Under the pieces are notes generated by a model that saw only the letters and a program-made list of their open reading frames with translations, was not told the DNA's origin and did no database searches. DNA of 64,000 bases from Cadophora sp. MPI-SDFR-AT-0126. Taxonomy: Eukaryota > Ascomycota > Leotiomycetes > Helotiales > Ploettnerulaceae. Position 1 is the first letter of the stretch. Each line of letters opens with the position of its first letter. The stretch is from the NCBI GenBank assembly GCA_020747065.1, contig JAGMVK010000011.1:372001-436000 (forward strand), in the 5' to 3' direction. The translations under genes were made by a program, and so were the position numbers. Below, piece after piece: positions 44,173 to 54,783 of the stretch.

Positions 44173-46704
44173 ATGGAGAACAAAAATCGACAGCTTGATT
44201 CTGTATATTCATTTGAGGGTAATATTCGGTACCATCATGTTATGTTTTGTTTAATGCTAACTGTTCGCAGATGTCAACCAAAGATTGCGTTCCCGTCAAA
44301 AGTTTTTCAGGCCGTTGTCTCTCCGAACGCCAGTTCTTTCAGCTCTTTTCGCCATAACCCTCGTTCTAATTGCCTTGGTCGAAGTCGCATGCAGACGGCT
44401 GCCCAGTTCTCAAAATAGAGGAATCGTTGCAACATTGAATGGAGACTCGTCTGCTATCGTAGGGAGACATGTCGCACTGTTCGGAAGACAAGATGGAGCA
44501 TCAACACCTCCTAACATCACAATCACTGTAGTTCAGACGTAAGAGCTGTACATGAGTTGGTGCATAGCTTTCTAACGAGATCAGAGTCTCTGGATTTGAA
44601 GAAACCATCGAATTCATATCGGCTTGGACGACGACCACACCTGCACCAATAACAACAACAAGCTGTTCCACACTGGAGGCCGAGTCAACCACAACTTGTT
44701 CGGACGTTATTGTCACCGTAACCGCCTCTGCCGCTCCTGGTAATTACGCCCAGGTAGGAAAGAGAACGGTTGGGAGGAAAGTGATTTCTACACCAACACC
44801 GACCCCAATTGGAGTTCCCACGCCGATTGCATTCCCTACACCAAATGCTCCAGAAACTATTCCCAACACACAGCAGACTCCAGGCGTGGTTCCGGGAGTG
44901 CAAGAAAGCCAACCTGCTCCACAACCTCCACCACAACCTACCACTTCCATCATCCCAGAGACGATCGACTCTGTAGGAAACTATGTGCCTCCGGTTACTT
45001 TACTCGTCACGCCAGTAGCTTCAGTGTCAGCTCCCCATACGACAATTCCCGCAACTTTCAGCCCCGGAAGCGGTTCTGCAAGAGTCTCCACACCCACAAA
45101 GGCTGGAAAGACAGTCATTATATCTGGCAGTACCATCGTCCTGCTCCCAACAGATGCACCTGCCTCCAGCAACACAGAAGATGTCGTCTATTACTTCTCG
45201 AAGCGAGATTACATCGTTGGAGCATTCGTTCCCACAATTATTGCTGTCCTCTTCAGCATTCCATGGGGCCTTGTGGACACTTCAGCCAAAGAGATGGAAC
45301 CCTTCGTGCGACTGGCCAGTGATGACGGGGCTTCAGCTCGTTTCTCGCTGTGCCTGGACTATCCTGGAGACTTTTTGATCGTGTCGCCATTCAAATCGCT
45401 CTTTCGCAGACATTGGATCATTTTCCTCACGTCGATGATGAATCTCGGGTCGTTGCTTTTGGCTCCGCTTTCGTCAGAAACAGTGTTCATATCTCTCCAG
45501 GGCACATGTAATGCTGATACTGCGGGCGAACTCTGCATTCCGACTTTGAGCGTGTACCCTCCCGCTGCTCGAGTTTTGCAGGGCTTGCTCGCCTTACTTG
45601 CTATTTTTCTGCTCCTTGTCATTATATTCGCCCGCCGACGATCAACTGGTGTCTATGCAAATCCTCACAGCCTAGCTGCTGTTGCGACTCTCTTCCATCA
45701 TCCTCGGCTCGTCGATATCTTCCTGAACATACCATCTGCTACCCGTGAAAAAGCTCTCGCCACGTTTCTGGATGCGCATAGCTATGAGATGGGGTCCTAT
45801 CAACACAATCAAGGAACAGCATATGGAGTTCTTGTTGATCCCAAGGAAGGAGGCGAGCCAGCAGGATACACATACATCAATCTGAACGATGGGCTGCCAT
45901 CCACAACTTCATCGGCAGGCAACCAAGCTCGAAAAATGAAACGAGCTGCACAGGTGTTGTTCTTCTCGCTTGCTCTTGCGGCACTCGCCGCTATTGTCCT
46001 GTGGTACCGGTTCTCTGCATCTAACAATGCCATCTTTCGATTTATGGAGAGTCAAAGCTTTGGTGTTCGTTTTCTGTTCACGGCATTTGGTGTTTCAATT
46101 CGGTTGTTTTGGGACTATGCACGCACTGGTACGAGTCTCCCCTTTACAATCATCCTCATCGTTTCTGACTTCTCCAGCGATCCATAAACATGAGCCTTAC
46201 TACAACCTCAAGAAAGGTGCACCTGCAGCTTCCACAGTTCTGCTTACACCATCTCCAAATCCCATTCCCGGAATGTTCCGTGCTATTCGCCGCCTCGCCA
46301 TCTTCCAATTCATCATCGATCTCTCAACGGTCCTTTGTGATCCGCTAACGGTCTCCCTGGCGAACGTCCCATTCAGCTCCGGGATGACATATGAAACATT
46401 CGTCATCTGCGTCTGGATCTCTGTGTCAATCCTAGGCCTGATGCTGCTCACGCTTTCCGTGGTCTTGGTTAGGATCGGTCGATTTGGAGGCGAAGTTAAA
46501 GTTCCCAATACATTGGGAGGAAAGATGAAGTTACTGGCTGGAAGTCACATGGTGGAAAGGTTTCGCCATTTAGGCGACATGGATACCGAGACGAGAAATA
46601 ATATTGTGAAAGGGTGGGGGAGTACATACAAGATTGGCACGGTCTTCGGCGTTGATGGGATTCGGCGTGAGGGTGTTGATTTCGAGGAGTTCGTTGATAT
46701 CTGA
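44173..46704 (+). CDS. DUF3433 multi-pass membrane protein with a Thr/Pro-rich extracellular loop
   Basis: Four exons, 44173-44218, 44271-44538, 44585-46128 and 46178-46704, encode 794 aa, phases consistent. A first helix (TPVLSALFAITLVLIALVEVA) is followed by a long low-complexity Thr/Pro region (TPTPTPIGVPTPIAFPTP). Then come the paired DUF3433 units: KRDYIVGAFVPTIIAVLFSIPWGLVD, HWIIFLTSMMNLGSLLLAPLSS, LQGLLALLAIFLLLVIIFARRR, a second set after a loop (VLFFSLALAALAAIVLWYRF), the EPYYNLKKGAPA motif at the start of the last exon, and LAIFQFIIDLSTVLCDPLTVSLAN and ICVWISVSILGLMLLTLSVVLV. The family is fungal-specific with unknown function, probably at the plasma membrane. I chose the ATG at 44173 because it gives a cytosolic leader followed by a helix; an upstream exon cannot be excluded. 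Confidence 0.88.
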
Positions 46705-47741
46705 CACTTATCTGTCTCACTTGAATAATGATTTCATCTTTGCTCTGCACTGCACTGGTCTGCCAAACCTTTGGTACAATCACTCACATGTGAATTTCGG
46801 TCTCGGCAAACACAGTCGCATTAGACAGGCTCCCTGGGAATTCCCCGCAGAAGAGCTAAGGAGTACCAAGGATCGACGAGGCATTTTCTTTAGCAATCGC
46901 ACTTGAACACTAGATTACTCAGTTCAGCCCTAACACTCTTAGTGACGCGCCACAAGGCGTGATACCAGGAAGCTGAAGAGCTATTCCTGACACCTGTGGA
47001 ATGCGGGGTTCAAGCCCTCTATCAGAAGCTTGGGGCCCAAAGAAATAGCTCCGAAGAAGCTTGCCGAGCCCAGATATTACTCGACGACAACTAAGCTAGG
47101 TAAAGACCCAAGGCTGGCGAGGCACCTGTCATTCTGACCCGTCAAGATACAATCCCATGGCTCAAATCAGGGAATCAATAGTGCGCAGGGCTGGTTCCTA
47201 GTACTTTGGAAGTTTGGGGACTAAAGCGATGTGACAGCGTCCTGGCCATCGTGTTTCCGTAGAACTGATTGCCAAGAGAGTTATCGGAGGTATTGGATAC
47301 TCAGCCGCGGTCTTGAGGTATAGTCCAGCGACAGCGTAGTTTGAGAATGTCTTGGTCGTGAGTTCTCTGAGAATCTGGATGTCGCTAGTTGAGAAAGAAA
47401 GGGGCGCTTGTATTTCCATGTGAACGTTTTAGTCAGAATATGGTACGCAGAGCTCTTGACACTGGAGTTCCGTTCCTTGGCTCAGGATCACCATGGCCAA
47501 ACCATTTGATCCAGGCGAAGCAGCTGAGACCTGAAAACTATTCTCAGCGTATTATCGGTATGATGGGCCATGATGTAAAGATGTGAAAATATTTGTGACT
47601 GGGGATTTTGCGTGCACTACTTACTGAAAAGCTTGGTGGGAGGGCCAAAGTCATGGGCATTAATCAGAAAGATAAGTAGACAAGCAATCCCTCACTTCAT
47701 GGCTCTTCGTCACAATCTCTCCCTCAAAAGTCATCTTTAAA
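46705..47741. other. Intergenic region
   Basis: About 1 kb. A tRNA-T-arm-like GGGGTTCAAGCCC occurs near 47007, but no cloverleaf fits around it. Open frames are short and featureless. The last ~100 bases are the leader of the protease gene. Confidence 0.45.
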
Positions 47742-49691
47742 ATGTCTCAATTCATATTCCTGATGTGCCATGCACTTCTTATATTCATCTTCACTTTCAG
47801 TGTTGTTGCACAAACTTCCACCCTTGACAGCACAACCACAACCTCAACATTCGGCTCTGAGGTGACATCAACCCCGGAAATATCAACCACGATTGCCGAT
47901 CAATCCACAACAACTTTATCCATATCAGCACCCCCTGACACAACCTCCCTAAGTTCCACCGAAGTCTTGTCCCCTACCTCTGATCCTGGTACTTCCAGCA
48001 CTGTTATTATCGTTTCAGAGAGTACAGCAGAGACTGGCTCAACAACAACAGTCTCGTCATCTACAACCGAAGCATCAAGCACCGTCACCTCTTCAACTTC
48101 CACAACAGGGACAGATGAGGCATCTGAGACTGGGTATCCACAGGATCACTTACCATCTGTAGACGCACAAAGCTTTACCGACGAGAACGTCGACATTGAG
48201 CAATCCAACCATGGAAGTCCGGAACCGATCGTCCTGTCCACCGAAGAATCCATCCAACTAGCCGTCATGGAATCAGAATTCTACACAGATATAGCTCAAA
48301 ACAGTCCCGTTCCAGGTACACAGCCAATCACTTTGCCAAACGTGTCCTGTGGAGGGCAATCAAGGCTGGCAAGACGACAGAAGACTACCTGTAAGACGAT
48401 TAAGAGCTTCAGTTTTCAGGTATATTTTTGGTCTGTATTCCAGCCTGGCAATCCGAGAAACACATGGGCGAAGACGAGTGTGTGGGAAGCAAGGATCAAA
48501 TTGCAGGTATGTGTCAAACGAAATCTGGAAATCAGTCTCGCGGACTTTTCTGATGACCAAAAAATAGATGGATTACCTCAAAGCCGCTTACAATCCCCTC
48601 GGAATCTACCCTATTTACTCTGGCTCGATCCGCTTTCTCAACAACACACAGTTCTCCAATAACGACAAGAAGAACCGAGATGCCAATTTGGCTTTCATGG
48701 CTAAGAATCGTCGGGGCAAGGCCTCTGACCTCAATGTGTTTATGACAGACTCCGTTATTGGGGCGGGTGGGAAGGTGATCAATGGAGTATGTATTCTTTC
48801 CAGTGGAGCGCTTGCACTCTGCTCAACACTTGACTCATATAGTACTCTCGAGTCATTTCGAAAACGAATCAAGGCACTGGAGACGGAATCGTGATAGACC
48901 AAGCACGCCTCGGCAACGAAAAGCGAAATACGCTGACTCATGAGCTCGGGCACTGGCTCGGTCTCGAACATACCTTCGGAGACGTGGGCTCACTCTGTAC
49001 ACTCGATGATGGTCTGCTCGATACCACACGAACCTCAGGGTCCTCCTCGGTCATCTATGAATGCGAGCAAGTTCCATGTTTTGGATCGTCCAAGGGGCGT
49101 GTTGAGAACCATATGAGTGTAAATTCCCCCTTTCCAAATTCATATATTCAGGTACTGACAGTTTCATTGTAGTACTCTGTTTGTAGAGGTGCAGACATCA
49201 GCGGCGGCATGACAACAGTCGGATTCACCAACGATCAGAAAGCCCGCATGTTCGCGCGGTACCTTCTCTACCGTGCGGGGATCAAGAACGCCTGTTCAAA
49301 AGACCCAAGCGTGTCCCGCCGCGACGACATCTGGGAGATCTTCTCTCGTCAGAATCAACAAGTCAGTAGTATGCAGAACATCAAGGACGGAACTTGTCCT
49401 AAGCCTGGTGATCCGATTCCTGGGACGGTCCATGCTACGCCAAATGATGGTGCGGATTTGTCGCAGCCGGACTCGGGAAGTGCGGGTATTACGACGGTGG
49501 CTGCTGAGGCACAAGCGCCGACTGCGACGGTCTCTGGAGTTGCGGACGTTACTTCTGCTGCTTCGGGGACGGCCACGGGAAGTGAGCCTGCGGCAACGAG
49601 CTCGAGTGCTGCGGTGGCGGGCATTCGGGTGCCTTCTGCTTCTTTTGGTCTAGTACAGGTGATCTTGTCGATTTTTTATTTGATTCTTTGA
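47742..49691 (+). CDS. Secreted M43 (pappalysin/cytophagalysin-like) metalloprotease, mucin-like and probably GPI-anchored
   Basis: Four exons, 47742-48506, 48568-48786, 48843-49118 and 49173-49691, give 592 aa, all phase 0. Signal peptide (MSQFIFLMCHALLIFIFTFSVVAQ). Residues ~25-130 are almost only Ser/Thr with Glu/Pro, a heavily O-glycosylated stalk. The catalytic motif H361-E-L-G-H365-WLGLE-H371-TF (HExxHxxGxxH) and a downstream met-turn (HMSYSVCRGAD, joined across intron 3) identify the M43 metzincin family. GGMTTVGFTNDQKARM fits the family's end. The tail is Ala/Ser/Thr-rich and ends in a hydrophobic segment (FGLVQVILSIFYLIL), typical of a GPI signal. Ordinary fungal M43 proteases are ~280 aa without the stalk or anchor, so this is an extended surface version. 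Confidence 0.9.
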
Positions 49692-50404
49692 CTTGGGGAC
49701 AGTGGTAAATAGTAATATATGAAGGAGACATCCGTGACGAAGGAGCTAGTTTGGTACCTAGAAGTTGAGTAGTAGAAGCATGTAATTTGGCTGTTCCCGC
49801 CTCTCGATTGGCTTCCAGTACGTACTATTTGACTATTCTATTTTAGAAATGGTGAGTAATAACACTTCCTGACTTGATGCATTATGCGAAGTCCATCTCC
49901 TAGTGCCTCGTGGAGCAATCTCATTTTGGTGAAAGATCCCTACAAGAAGCTTCGCTGTGACAATATTCCAGGTCCCAACTTTAATCTTTGCCAGTAGATC
50001 CATAGCTCAAACGGCTGAATGGTATGTCGAAGTGAACAGCCGTTTGCTTCTAATTAGAAAACCTTCCACGCAAAACCGGAATTCAAGATGTGGGCTTCAG
50101 GTGTTGTATCGAGACTTTAGAGATGAACGAATCCGATGCGAAAGTCAACAAGGGGCAAAAGTCACAGACAACGCTTTGTCAGAAGCTTTCGAATTATAAG
50201 TTGGGATTAGATACCACAATTGATTGAGGTTAAAGCTGATGATCTGTCGAAAAAATTTGAAGCCAGCATGTGTTATCAAGATTCCCATATAAACTGAAGA
50301 CTAACTATTCCGCTATAGTCCCAAGCCAGGACATGACGAAGTCTCGTTCTATCTCCTCATTCTCAACCCCATTCAATCTCTAACCACGTTGATCTACATC
50401 AATA
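49692..50404. other. Intergenic region between convergent genes
   Basis: About 700 bases with no supported gene; an AT-rich mixture with small open frames only. Confidence 0.5.
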
Positions 50405-52060
50405 TCATTCCTCGTTCGCCTTTATAACCAATTTCCTCCCTCTCACCCCACCAGCCTCCAACCTCTCCAACGCGGCCCCCACACTCCCCAACCCACCCAC
50501 CACCTCAACTTCCCCCAACTTCAACTTCCCATCTCTAAGGCCCCCCTCAATATACTCACCAAATACCCAACTTTTAAACTCCTCGTTCTCCGGCTTGAGA
50601 TAATCATCCATATACTGCACAAACTGCACAGTGACGCCTTCAGGCCAGGTGACACCAGCGGCTTGCGGACGTGGTCCCATGGTTGAGATGAATGACCCGC
50701 CGCCTTGGGAGGCGAGGAGTTGGGCCATGATTAGCTGGTCGGCAGCTGTGTCCTGGGCGGCGAATATGGCGTGGTAGGGGCCGTGGGATAGGAGGTCGTT
50801 GAGGAGGGTTGGGGATTTATAGGAGTGGACGGAAGAGGCGCCGATGGAGAGGAGAGTGGAAGTTGAGGTGGGAGAGGCGGTTGTGTGGACTATGTAGCCT
50901 GCCTGTTTGGATGGACATTTACGTTCAGCATATGGATCTTACTTGTAGTATTTTTCCTCCTTATTTGCACATTACATTAGAAATGAAGCCGGGGAGTGAA
51001 CAAACACTACCCCTCCAATAATCCGCGGTTCTTTGCCAACGGAATTTGAAGCAAAGTTGAGACCTCCAAAGACATACCTGGACAGCAATTTGCACTGCAA
51101 AGAATCCAAAACTCGATCCCCCACCCCAGATCAAGACTTTCTTATCTTTATTCTCAGGATTTGGGGTGGCTGAAGGTCTATCAAGACCGACATGGAGAAC
51201 CATAGCTGACATAGAAGCGTAGATCTGCGAGGCGCTCGTGGCGTCCGGGAAGGCAAGCGAGTCTGGTATCTAATGAAGAGGAACTCACTGTCAGCATTCC
51301 AAAAAATACTGAACTAGAGACGGAAAGCATGCGGGTGACGTAAGGGGTGCGACTGGGGAAGTTACTGTTAAGAAGTCATGTCGGAGATTGTGAGATGAAA
51401 TGCGATGAGGGAGGTAAAATTAGCAAGTAAGAAGTAGAATCTCACAATTGAAGTCATTGCCTCACTACTCAACACAAAATGCTGATACGCTCCATACCGA
51501 TGGTCATTCAATAGAGAGTAGCAAGTGACGCTCAAGACGCGATCACCAGGTTGGAATCGTGTAACTTGAGGACCAACCGAGTGTACGATTCCAGCTGCGT
51601 AATCTATGCATCACAGAGCGGTGTTAGCATTGTCCCCATACATTTTAGCAAATATGATATAGTAGGATGAGGGGAAATTTGGTTTAGAAGAGGACGAGAC
51701 GGAAGGGTGAGGAGCACGAATGAGACGAACTTACTCCCAATAACAGTCGGGTAATTCAACTCAATCGGAATAATCCCCTTCAGAACCTTCCAGTCTCCTG
51801 GATGGAGAGGAAATGCTTTGTTCTGGGCCGAAGCACATCATTAGCAACTCAATCTCCGCATCAAATCCAAAATCCAAATACAAGCTCACATTCAAACTCA
51901 ATACAACCCAAGTACGAAGGGAGAGTAAGGGAAGAAGACAGGAAATTTAACGAACCTCAATAACAAGCTCCCCAGCACCCGGCACCGGAACGTCCGCATC
52001 ACCAACTGCAGGAGCTGCGCCTTTAGAAAGGATCCAAGCTGCTCTATTAATCGCCGTCAT
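50405..52060 (-). CDS. Medium-chain quinone-oxidoreductase/enoyl-reductase-like protein (zinc-less MDR)
   Basis: Five exons, 52060-51956, 51822-51735, 51603-51446, 51269-51078 and 50902-50405, sum to 346 aa. GDWKVLKG (NPxDxK-like), YPTVIGNYAAGIV, GDRVLSV, YGAYQHFVL and the cofactor motif VLIWGGGSSFGFFAVQIAV show an MDR without the zinc Cys set, as in toxD-like/trans-acting enoyl reductases and quinone oxidoreductases. In the usual family motif a G-SD/E-xAG precedes here; the copy has GNYAAG, a minor substitution next to an intron, so a small intron-boundary error is possible. Reaction: NADPH-dependent reduction of an alpha,beta-unsaturated carbonyl or quinone. Not adjacent to a polyketide synthase, so no link to secondary metabolism can be shown. 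Confidence 0.86.
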
Positions 52061-52765
52061 CTTTAAACCGTCAAAACTATTCGTCTTCAAGTTTGAACTC
52101 AAATTTTAGTTTTTTGTGCCAGTACAAAGGTGGAGGAGAAGTATAAGTAGCCGATGAGAACAAACAAGGACAGAAAGTAAGACAGGAACCCCGAAAGGTG
52201 ATCCGCTCTTCGGTGATAAGACATCAAGAAAAGACAAGACGTCTAAGGATTCAAGCCTCATCAATGCCTCTCCTCTCCATTCCCCCATACCAAGACCAAA
52301 TACATATTACCTCCTCTGCCTAGCTAGCCAATTACAGCCTACATAAAGTTAGTTCAGCGACGGCTGATCAAGCAGAGACTACGGAGCGGAGGTGCTAAGG
52401 GTAAGCTTGCCCCAAGAAAGACAACGACACCCTTGTGCCTTGTAGTGCACATCACCGTCCGTGATCACACCCGCTTCGGGGATTGGGACAGATGACAGGA
52501 GGGCTGCAGAGCGGTAAATTCGTGGTGTTTGTCAGCTGCTTACATACCTGATGCATATCCGAAAGTCAAGCGAGGAAGGGGAAATATGCGAGACTTAAGC
52601 GAGGCGCCTTTTAAATACCGTTCTAGGAAGAAGATACTGGATTGGCTGAGCCTACCTGACGTAGGCGTGCACGGACTCATTGTCTGTACTTTAAGTGTTT
52701 CTCTATCATACAATAGTTAGTTACTTCACTCAAGAGTATTCCTGTATTCAGCATGTCAAGAGAAT
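52061..52765. other. Intergenic region
   Basis: About 700 bases between the promoter side of the oxidoreductase and the 3' end of the next minus-strand gene. No supported gene. The 3'-most part could hold a final small exon of the membrane-protein gene (see that entry). Confidence 0.45.
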
Positions 52766-54266
52766 TCACTTACTTAAGCCACGAAGATACCCAATTGCAA
52801 CTGGTAGAATTGTAGAGACAGAGAGGACCTGGCCCAAATTCCAACCATCCTTGATCCAGTTCTTGCCAAGTATCTTCAGCAATTGAAATCGGTAAATCTC
52901 ATAGAAAACCAAAAGTGTAATGGTGCATGCCCCAAACAAGATTAGGTCTACGCATGCCCAGAAATCTACGTTGCGGCGGTATTGTGGATCATTCCTCTTC
53001 AAGGATTTTAATTTCCTTTTGAAAATTGATTTGTCTTTGTTGTTGGCACTCTTATGTTGGCGTTCCCAATCTTTTTGCTTTTCTCTACCAATGCACCATC
53101 TGAGAATAGTTGAGATTGCGCATCTGAAAACAGCGTAGCCTGCCATGGCACCCAAGACAGCCAACAGATTCTTGCCCGTTAGACTGTATCCGAAATTGCA
53201 AATGTTGTCAGAGTATTCTTCCAAGCGAAACGGTGGCCTTGTGAACCGAATAAAAATGTAGATACTTCCTAGCAGAATGAGGGCGGCACTGAAACCGAGC
53301 AACATGGAAATGATCAGAGTTCCTTTGCGATGGCGAGTTCTCAGAAAAGGGTGTGTGCCATTGGAAAAGTTGGATTCCAACTGTGACTCTATTCGACGAA
53401 GGCATGCAGCTATTCGCCATGTCCAGAGCGACGCCGCCAGCGAGCAGGCCACAATCCAACCAGCCAGTAAGAAGTCCTTTCGAAACACAAGCTTGAGGCC
53501 TTTTGCTAAAGCATACTGGACACAGACTGCGACTGGTAGCGCCAGATTGAAAACGCCTATAGTGTCTGAAAGCCCATCGAAAGCATCCTTCACACTCTCA
53601 TAGACGGCGTGTAGAAGGGAGCCAGGTCGTGGCCAGCGTTTTGGTGGAGGGTCTTTCGGATCATGACCACGTAGAACGTGACAACCTTCGAGAAGGACGA
53701 CCAAAGAATAGAAGAGTAGAACAACAGCTTGAAAACCCACAAAGAGATGCATCTGAGATACCACATTCGTCAGTCGCCATAGATAATCATTCGACAAGTT
53801 AAATAGAAACATCACATACTCCAGGACCGTTGAGGTCTGCAAGTTTATCCGAATCCACTCCGATGGTGCAAGTTGAGTTTCTGCAGATCCGAGCTGGTCG
53901 ATCAATGACGAAGTCGAAATAAGGAGCCTTCAATGGAACCGCGGTGTTACTCAGATTGAATCCTGCGATGGTTTCTGCAAAAGCAAATCGAATTTCATAT
54001 TCCCATGCCAAGATATCGCTGGCACTAGTGACAGCCTGTAGATCTTGGGGAAGAGCGTTGCGAAAGTATGCTTCAGTAGCATTCTCACTGAGTGAAGATG
54101 GAATCCAGAGCGAAGCATTGACTTTACTGTCGTCGAATTTAACAAGAGGCTCTGACTCAATATCAAACCAGGATTGGAAGAAAGCTGCGACAAGACTGCA
54201 GTTTGACGAAAAGTTGAGTGATTGGAGGGCTGGTGGCCATCGTATCTCCTGGGTGTTGAAAGCCAT
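52766..54266 (-). CDS. Fungal-specific polytopic membrane protein of unknown function
   Basis: Exon 1 54266-53820 and exon 2 53752-52766 give 477 aa. The N-terminal ~150 residues are hydrophilic with several N-glycosylation sequons (NFSS, NCS, NAS, NAT, NLS, NST) and Cys, so probably extracellular, but no classical signal peptide is evident at the ATG. At least six helices follow: VGFQAVVLLFYSLVVLLEG, LLAGWIVACSLAASLWTW, LIISMLLGFSAALILLGSIYIFI, LLAVLGAMAGYAVFRCAIS, VDLILFGACTITLLVFYEI and a last weaker one. A strong donor GTAAGTG lies just before the stop (AAGTAAGTGAATTC), so the true C-terminus may lie in an additional small exon. Function not recognised; similar architectures occur in fungal hypothetical proteins. 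Confidence 0.72.
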
Positions 54267-54599
54267 GACTTGAAGTGACAAAGAGAGTTAAAGGGACAGT
54301 GACTAAGTCAACAGAGCTTGATTTGGAAATGCTGGTGGATTGCGAAAGAGCCACAATATTAAAGCTATTGAAGACCTTTTATCATTACCCAGATTGAGAC
54401 AACAAGAGGGCATATTGCCGACCTGGTTACACCTAAGGTCCCCGACGGTCGCTGAAGGATCAATTTTGGAGAACTTCCAAATTTAAACAAGCACGCTCAC
54501 GGCTCACGGCCGAGCGTAGAGGTATAGCATTGTTGAGCGTGATAGAGATCTTGTTGCCACTAGGCTGCGCACCAGATCCAAGGACCCAATGCGGAACCG

Positions 54600-54626
54600 G
54601 GTCCGACCCGGCCCCTGGGTCGGACC
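54600..54626. repeat. Short GC-rich inverted repeat
   Basis: GGTCCGACCC (54600-54609) and GGGTCGGACC (54617-54626) are perfect 10-base arms with a 7-base loop. It sits 30 bases left of the larger foldback in a GC-rich island inside AT-richer DNA. Confidence 0.7.
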
Positions 54627-54655
54627 TCCTAATATCTAGCACCCGGGCCTAACCC

Positions 54656-54783
54656 ATGGGGACTAAATGGGTCGCCAAGGGCATGAAATAACCCTGAGTT
54701 TAAATAATATACACCTACCAAGTAGCTCGGCTAGCAAAATAAGGCTCTTTCATGTCCTTGGCGACCCATTGGCTCCCCATGCA
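54656..54783. repeat. Foldback (inverted) repeat, MITE-like
   Basis: The left arm (about 54656-54688) contains ATGGGTCGCCAAGG and GCATGAAA. The right arm (about 54748-54783) is its near-perfect reverse complement (TTTCATG, CCTTGGCGACCCAT, then CTCCCCATG). The arms are about 33 bases with a few mismatches and a loop of about 60 bases, which is AT-rich and contains AGCTCGGCTAG. Small non-coding elements with terminal inverted repeats (MITEs) look like this; no target-site duplication was established by eye. Confidence 0.6.

Noticed and set aside
43808..44254. 148-aa open frame before the DUF3433 gene
   Set aside because: Overlaps exon 1 in another frame, has no features, and the spliced DUF3433 model starts cleanly at 44173.
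46960..47060. tRNA-like T-arm GGGGTTCAAGCCC
   Set aside because: The stem pairs imperfectly and no acceptor, D or anticodon arm could be fitted around it.
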